The notes under the pieces are model-generated. The model did not search any database. It saw nothing but the letters and a program-made list of their open reading frames with translations, and was not told the origin of the DNA. From contig NZ_JH376425.1 of assembly GCF_000233455.1 (NCBI RefSeq), forward strand, positions 277,323 through 340,449: a stretch of DNA of 63,127 bases, written 5' to 3'. Position 1 is the first letter of the stretch. Each line of letters opens with the position of its first letter. Source of the stretch: [Clostridium] citroniae WAL-17108. GTDB lineage: Bacteria > Bacillota > Clostridia > Lachnospirales > Lachnospiraceae. Below are positions 60,660 to 63,127 of this stretch, one piece after another. A program made the position numbers and the translations under genes.

Positions 60660-61673
60660 ATGTCAGATGCATTATTGGAGATCAAAGATTTAAACATTGT
60701 ATATCAGACTGACGAGGAGACTGTCCATGCCGTAAACCGTATCAGCCTGACGGTACATACAAAGGAAACCCTGGGCCTGGTAGGTGAGACCGGGGCAGGA
60801 AAGACTACTACGGCCCTTGCCATTATGCGCCTCCTTCCGGAGCGTATTGGAAAGGTGGAGCAGGGACAGGTGCTTTTTGACGGGGAAAACCTGCTGGATC
60901 TAAAGGAGAGTGAGATGCTGTCCGTCCGCGGACAGAAGATCGCCATGATCTTCCAGGATCCTATGACCAGCCTGAATCCTGTGCTCACAGTGGAGGACCA
61001 GATCCTGGAAGTGCTTCAGTTCCATAACCACAACAACCTGAGCCGGGCACAGATGGGAAAAAAGGTGGAGGAGATGCTGGAACTGGTGGGAATACCTGCT
61101 GCCAGGAAAAACTGCTATCCCCATGAATTTTCCGGAGGTATGAAGCAGAGGGTGGTGATTGCCATGGCCCTGGCCTGCAATCCCAGGCTGCTGATCGCAG
61201 ATGAGCCCACCACGGCTCTGGATGTGACGATCCAGGCCCAGGTTCTGGGAATGATGGAGGAATTAAAGGAACGGTTCGGTACATCCATGCTGCTGATCAC
61301 CCACGATCTGGGCGTGGTCGCCCAGACCTGCGACCGGGTTGCCATTATGTATGCGGGTGAGATCGTGGAGCATGGGACCATTGAGGATATATTCACGGGG
61401 AAGAGACACCATCCCTACACCCAGGGCCTGTTCGGCTCCATTCCCAGCATGACAGGGGATGCCAAACGCCTGAATCCCATTGCTGGGCTGATGCCTGATC
61501 CAACCAACCTGCCCCAGGGATGTAAGTTCCACACCAGATGTCCCCACTGCATGGAAGTCTGCAGGCACAGTCTGCCCCCGGTCTGCAAGGAGGGCACCCA
61601 TGAGATCGCCTGCCATCTGTTTGTTGGTAAGGAGAATGTGACATCTGACGGAGAGGAGGTTATGCGCATATGA
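60660..61673 (+). CDS. Dpp/Opp-type ABC transporter ATPase, DppD-like
   Basis: 337 residues. Walker A GETGAGKTTTALA, signature FSGGMKQRVVIAMA, Walker B LLIADEPTTALDV and the C-terminal oligopeptide-transporter motif CKFHTRCPHCMEVC, which in this family may hold an iron-sulfur cluster. Powers the transporter with the next ATPase, whose start overlaps its stop (ATGA). Confidence 0.93.
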   Translation: MSDALLEIKDLNIVYQTDEETVHAVNRISLTVHTKETLGLVGETGAGKTTTALAIMRLLPERIGKVEQGQVLFDGENLLDLKESEMLSVRGQKIAMIFQDPMTSLNPVLTVEDQILEVLQFHNHNNLSRAQMGKKVEEMLELVGIPAARKNCYPHEFSGGMKQRVVIAMALACNPRLLIADEPTTALDVTIQAQVLGMMEELKERFGTSMLLITHDLGVVAQTCDRVAIMYAGEIVEHGTIEDIFTGKRHHPYTQGLFGSIPSMTGDAKRLNPIAGLMPDPTNLPQGCKFHTRCPHCMEVCRHSLPPVCKEGTHEIACHLFVGKENVTSDGEEVMRI

Positions 61674-62635
61674 GCCGGAACAGCCAGAATACGCCTTTGA
61701 TCGAGACGGTCCATTTGAAGAAATACTTTGATACAGGTTCCGGCGTGCTTCATGCAGTGGATGATGTGAACCTGACCATCAGCCCCCAGAAGACCCTGGG
61801 TGTGGTAGGGGAGTCGGGGTGCGGAAAATCCACCCTGGGCAGGACCATCCTCAGGCTCACACCGGCCACAGAGGGAAAGATACTGTATAATGGAAAGGAT
61901 ATCCTGTCCTGCAATCCCAACCAGCTGAGGGAACTGCGAAAGGAAATGCAGATTATTTTCCAGGACCCCTATTCCAGCCTGAATCCGCGTATGACGGTCA
62001 GCGAGCTGATCGCGGAACCCCTGGTGGTCAACCGGGTGATGAAGAATAAAGCGCAGCTTCGGGAAAGGGTGGCGGAGCTGATGGAGACGGTGGGCCTGGC
62101 CCCGCGCCTGGAAAGTGCCTACCCACACGAGCTGGACGGCGGAAGGCGTCAGAGGATCGGAATTGCCAGGGCCCTTTCCGTAAATCCCAAGTTTATTGTC
62201 TGTGATGAGCCGGTATCGGCCCTGGATGTGTCCATTCAGGCGCAGATCCTCAACCTGCTGATGGATCTCCAGGATAATATGGGCCTTACCTACATGTTTA
62301 TTACCCATGACCTCTCAGTGGTGCGCCATATCTCTGATGAGATTGCGGTCATGTATCTGGGGCAGTGTGTGGAGCGGTGTGAGTCAAAGGAACTGTTTGA
62401 CAACCCCATCCATCCCTATACAAAAGCGCTTCTAGATGCCATCCAGGTGCCTGACATCTCCCTGAGGGGAAAGAGAAAACCCGTTATCCACGGGGAGGTA
62501 ACAAGCCCCATTGATCCTAAACCGGGATGCCGTTTTGCAACCCGCTGTCCCCTTGCCACTGACGGATGCTGGGGCAGCCCGGTCCCGCTTCGAGAGGTGA
62601 GCGCAGGTCATTTTGTTGCCTGTAATCTTATATAG
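61670..62635 (+). CDS. Dpp/Opp-type ABC transporter ATPase, DppF-like
   Basis: 321 residues. Walker A GESGCGKSTLGR, Walker B FIVCDEPVSALDVS and a C-terminal CRFATRCPLATDGC motif. The ABC signature reads LDGGRRQRIG, with Asp where LSGGQ/R usually has Ser; this substitution is known in some DppF-type ATPases. It ends the operon as seen here. No binding-protein gene lies inside the window; an insertion sequence fragment lies 247 bases further on. Confidence 0.92.
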   Translation: MSRNSQNTPLIETVHLKKYFDTGSGVLHAVDDVNLTISPQKTLGVVGESGCGKSTLGRTILRLTPATEGKILYNGKDILSCNPNQLRELRKEMQIIFQDPYSSLNPRMTVSELIAEPLVVNRVMKNKAQLRERVAELMETVGLAPRLESAYPHELDGGRRQRIGIARALSVNPKFIVCDEPVSALDVSIQAQILNLLMDLQDNMGLTYMFITHDLSVVRHISDEIAVMYLGQCVERCESKELFDNPIHPYTKALLDAIQVPDISLRGKRKPVIHGEVTSPIDPKPGCRFATRCPLATDGCWGSPVPLREVSAGHFVACNLI

Positions 62636-62647
62636 CAGTGAACTCCC

Positions 62648-62689
62648 GGAGTCTCCCCGGCGCTCATATCTGCGGCTGATTTCCCGCAG
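62648..62689 (+). ncRNA. Candidate structured RNA element, copy C
   Basis: GGAGTCTCCCCGGCGCTCAT is followed by hairpin CTGCGG (62670-62675) with CCGCAG (62684-62689) and loop CTGATTTC, whose GATTTC can pair with GGAGTC at 62648-62653. The 20-base block CTCCCGGAGTCTCCCCGGCG nearly equals that of copy B. It lies after the transporter genes and before an IS110 fragment, so the gene it once led may have been displaced or lies beyond the window. Confidence 0.45.
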
Positions 62690-62711
62690 GCCGCACACGA
62701 ATCGGATCAAC

Positions 62712-62726
62712 GTACACACCGTGTAC
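62712..62726. other. Short palindrome GTACAC-acc-GTGTAC
   Basis: A 6-bp perfect hairpin 22 bases beyond structured element copy C. It may be part of that element or mark the insertion-sequence boundary. The rest of 62727-62882 shows no gene. Confidence 0.3.
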
Positions 62727-62882
62727 GCCTCATAAATATGGGGTACACAACACAAATAAGCCTGCAAATAAAAAGTCAAGCTAAATTTTAAAGAACATTG
62801 AAAAATTTATACAGGTTGAAAAGTGGGTATCAAAATAAGACCGCCAGGATATGCCGGTCTAAAAACAGGTTTTACGTGTTGG

Positions 62883-63127
62883 TTATTCCGATGCCGGAAG
62901 AGAAGCAAGATATTCTTTCACTCGCCCATAGTAAATACGTAAAAATTTATTGGCACCTGCGGTCATGTAAACATAGTAAGGTTTACCTTGTGCGCGCTTC
63001 TTGTCCATGAATAGATAAACGGGATCATCCGGTTTGGTTTTAATTAGAACATCCATGACCTGGTACAGTGTTTTGCGTAAAGCGGGTGAGCCATGCTTGG
63101 AAACATGCACACTCTTCTGAGAATAAC
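62883..63127 (-). mobile_element. IS110-family transposase, C-terminal part, running off the window end
   Basis: On the minus strand the frame is open from the window edge: VHVSKHGSPALRKTLYQVMD, then DPVYLFMDKKRAQGKPYYVY and MTAGANKFLRIYYGRVKEYL, ending at 62883. This is the Transposase_20 (IS116/IS110/IS902) C-terminus with the Ser-Lys-x-Gly-Ser block of the serine active site region. About 80 residues are visible. The first in-window start codon is internal. The noncoding end of the element should lie between about 62700 and 62882; in this family such ends can encode the bridge RNA. Confidence 0.88.

Noticed and set aside
1..63127. CRISPR arrays, tRNA or rRNA genes, prophage structural genes
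   Set aside because: No spaced direct repeats of CRISPR type, cloverleaf-like sequence or phage structural proteins were recognised by eye; small tRNAs could be missed without a scan.

Overview
The window looks like a chromosomal segment of an anaerobic, spore-forming Firmicute of the Lachnospiraceae, most like the Enterocloster/Clostridium bolteae group. The reasons are strong AGGAGG ribosome binding sites, a T-box leader, ytvI, type III glutamine synthetase, ferredoxin-dependent 2-keto acid chemistry, choline-binding-type wall repeats, and the gene order rpmE-DUF1385-prmC-prfA. This is inferred from gene content, not from a marker-gene match. No tRNA, rRNA or CRISPR array was seen.

Layout. 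1-7.9 kb is an accessory island: a frameshifted transposase fragment, a helical pore-forming-toxin-like gene, an 1877-residue Cys/His-rich surface protein, and a decayed SLH/wall-binding gene. 8.2-16.9 kb holds housekeeping and envelope genes: LRR protein, M18 aminopeptidase, foldase lipoprotein, xpt, HAD phosphatase, anchored phosphoesterase, anchored M3 peptidase. 17.0-21.4 kb on the minus strand holds a DUF3810 protein, ytvI and feoB. 21.6-25.4 kb holds DUF6483, a Suv3-like helicase and a uracil permease. 25.4-29.6 kb is a T-box-controlled iorA-iorB-arylacetate-CoA ligase operon whose specifier reads UGG (Trp). 29.6-36.3 kb holds feoA, a putative spore-coat gene, sfsA, thrC, fba and glnN.

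36.4-42.5 kb is a wall-decoration region: a wHTH-LicC-LicA fusion (phosphocholine activation), a wall-binding repeat protein, a GH25 lysozyme with wall-binding repeats, and a polysaccharide deacetylase. 42.6-46.4 kb holds rarA, rho with a long Q/N/R/S-rich insertion, and mscL. 46.8-51.9 kb is a MarR-patB-tcyP-CoA-disulfide reductase/rhodanese cluster for cystine uptake and sulfur handling. 52.0-55.6 kb is the rpmE-DUF1385-prmC-prfA translation cluster. 55.7-62.6 kb is a LysR regulator divergent from two paralogous bicupins and a peptide-type ABC transporter lacking a binding protein. The window ends in the 3' part of an IS110-family transposase.

Most notable: (i) the Trp T-box on iorAB-ligase, which suggests arylacetate-to-tryptophan salvage rather than degradation; (ii) a three-copy candidate structured RNA with covarying hairpin stems and a possible loop pseudoknot, two copies directly upstream of mscL and a wall-binding protein gene; (iii) the LicC-LicA fusion beside wall-binding proteins; (iv) the prion-like insertion in Rho; (v) the uncharacterised bicupin-ABC locus with a perfect 22-bp palindrome in its divergent promoter.
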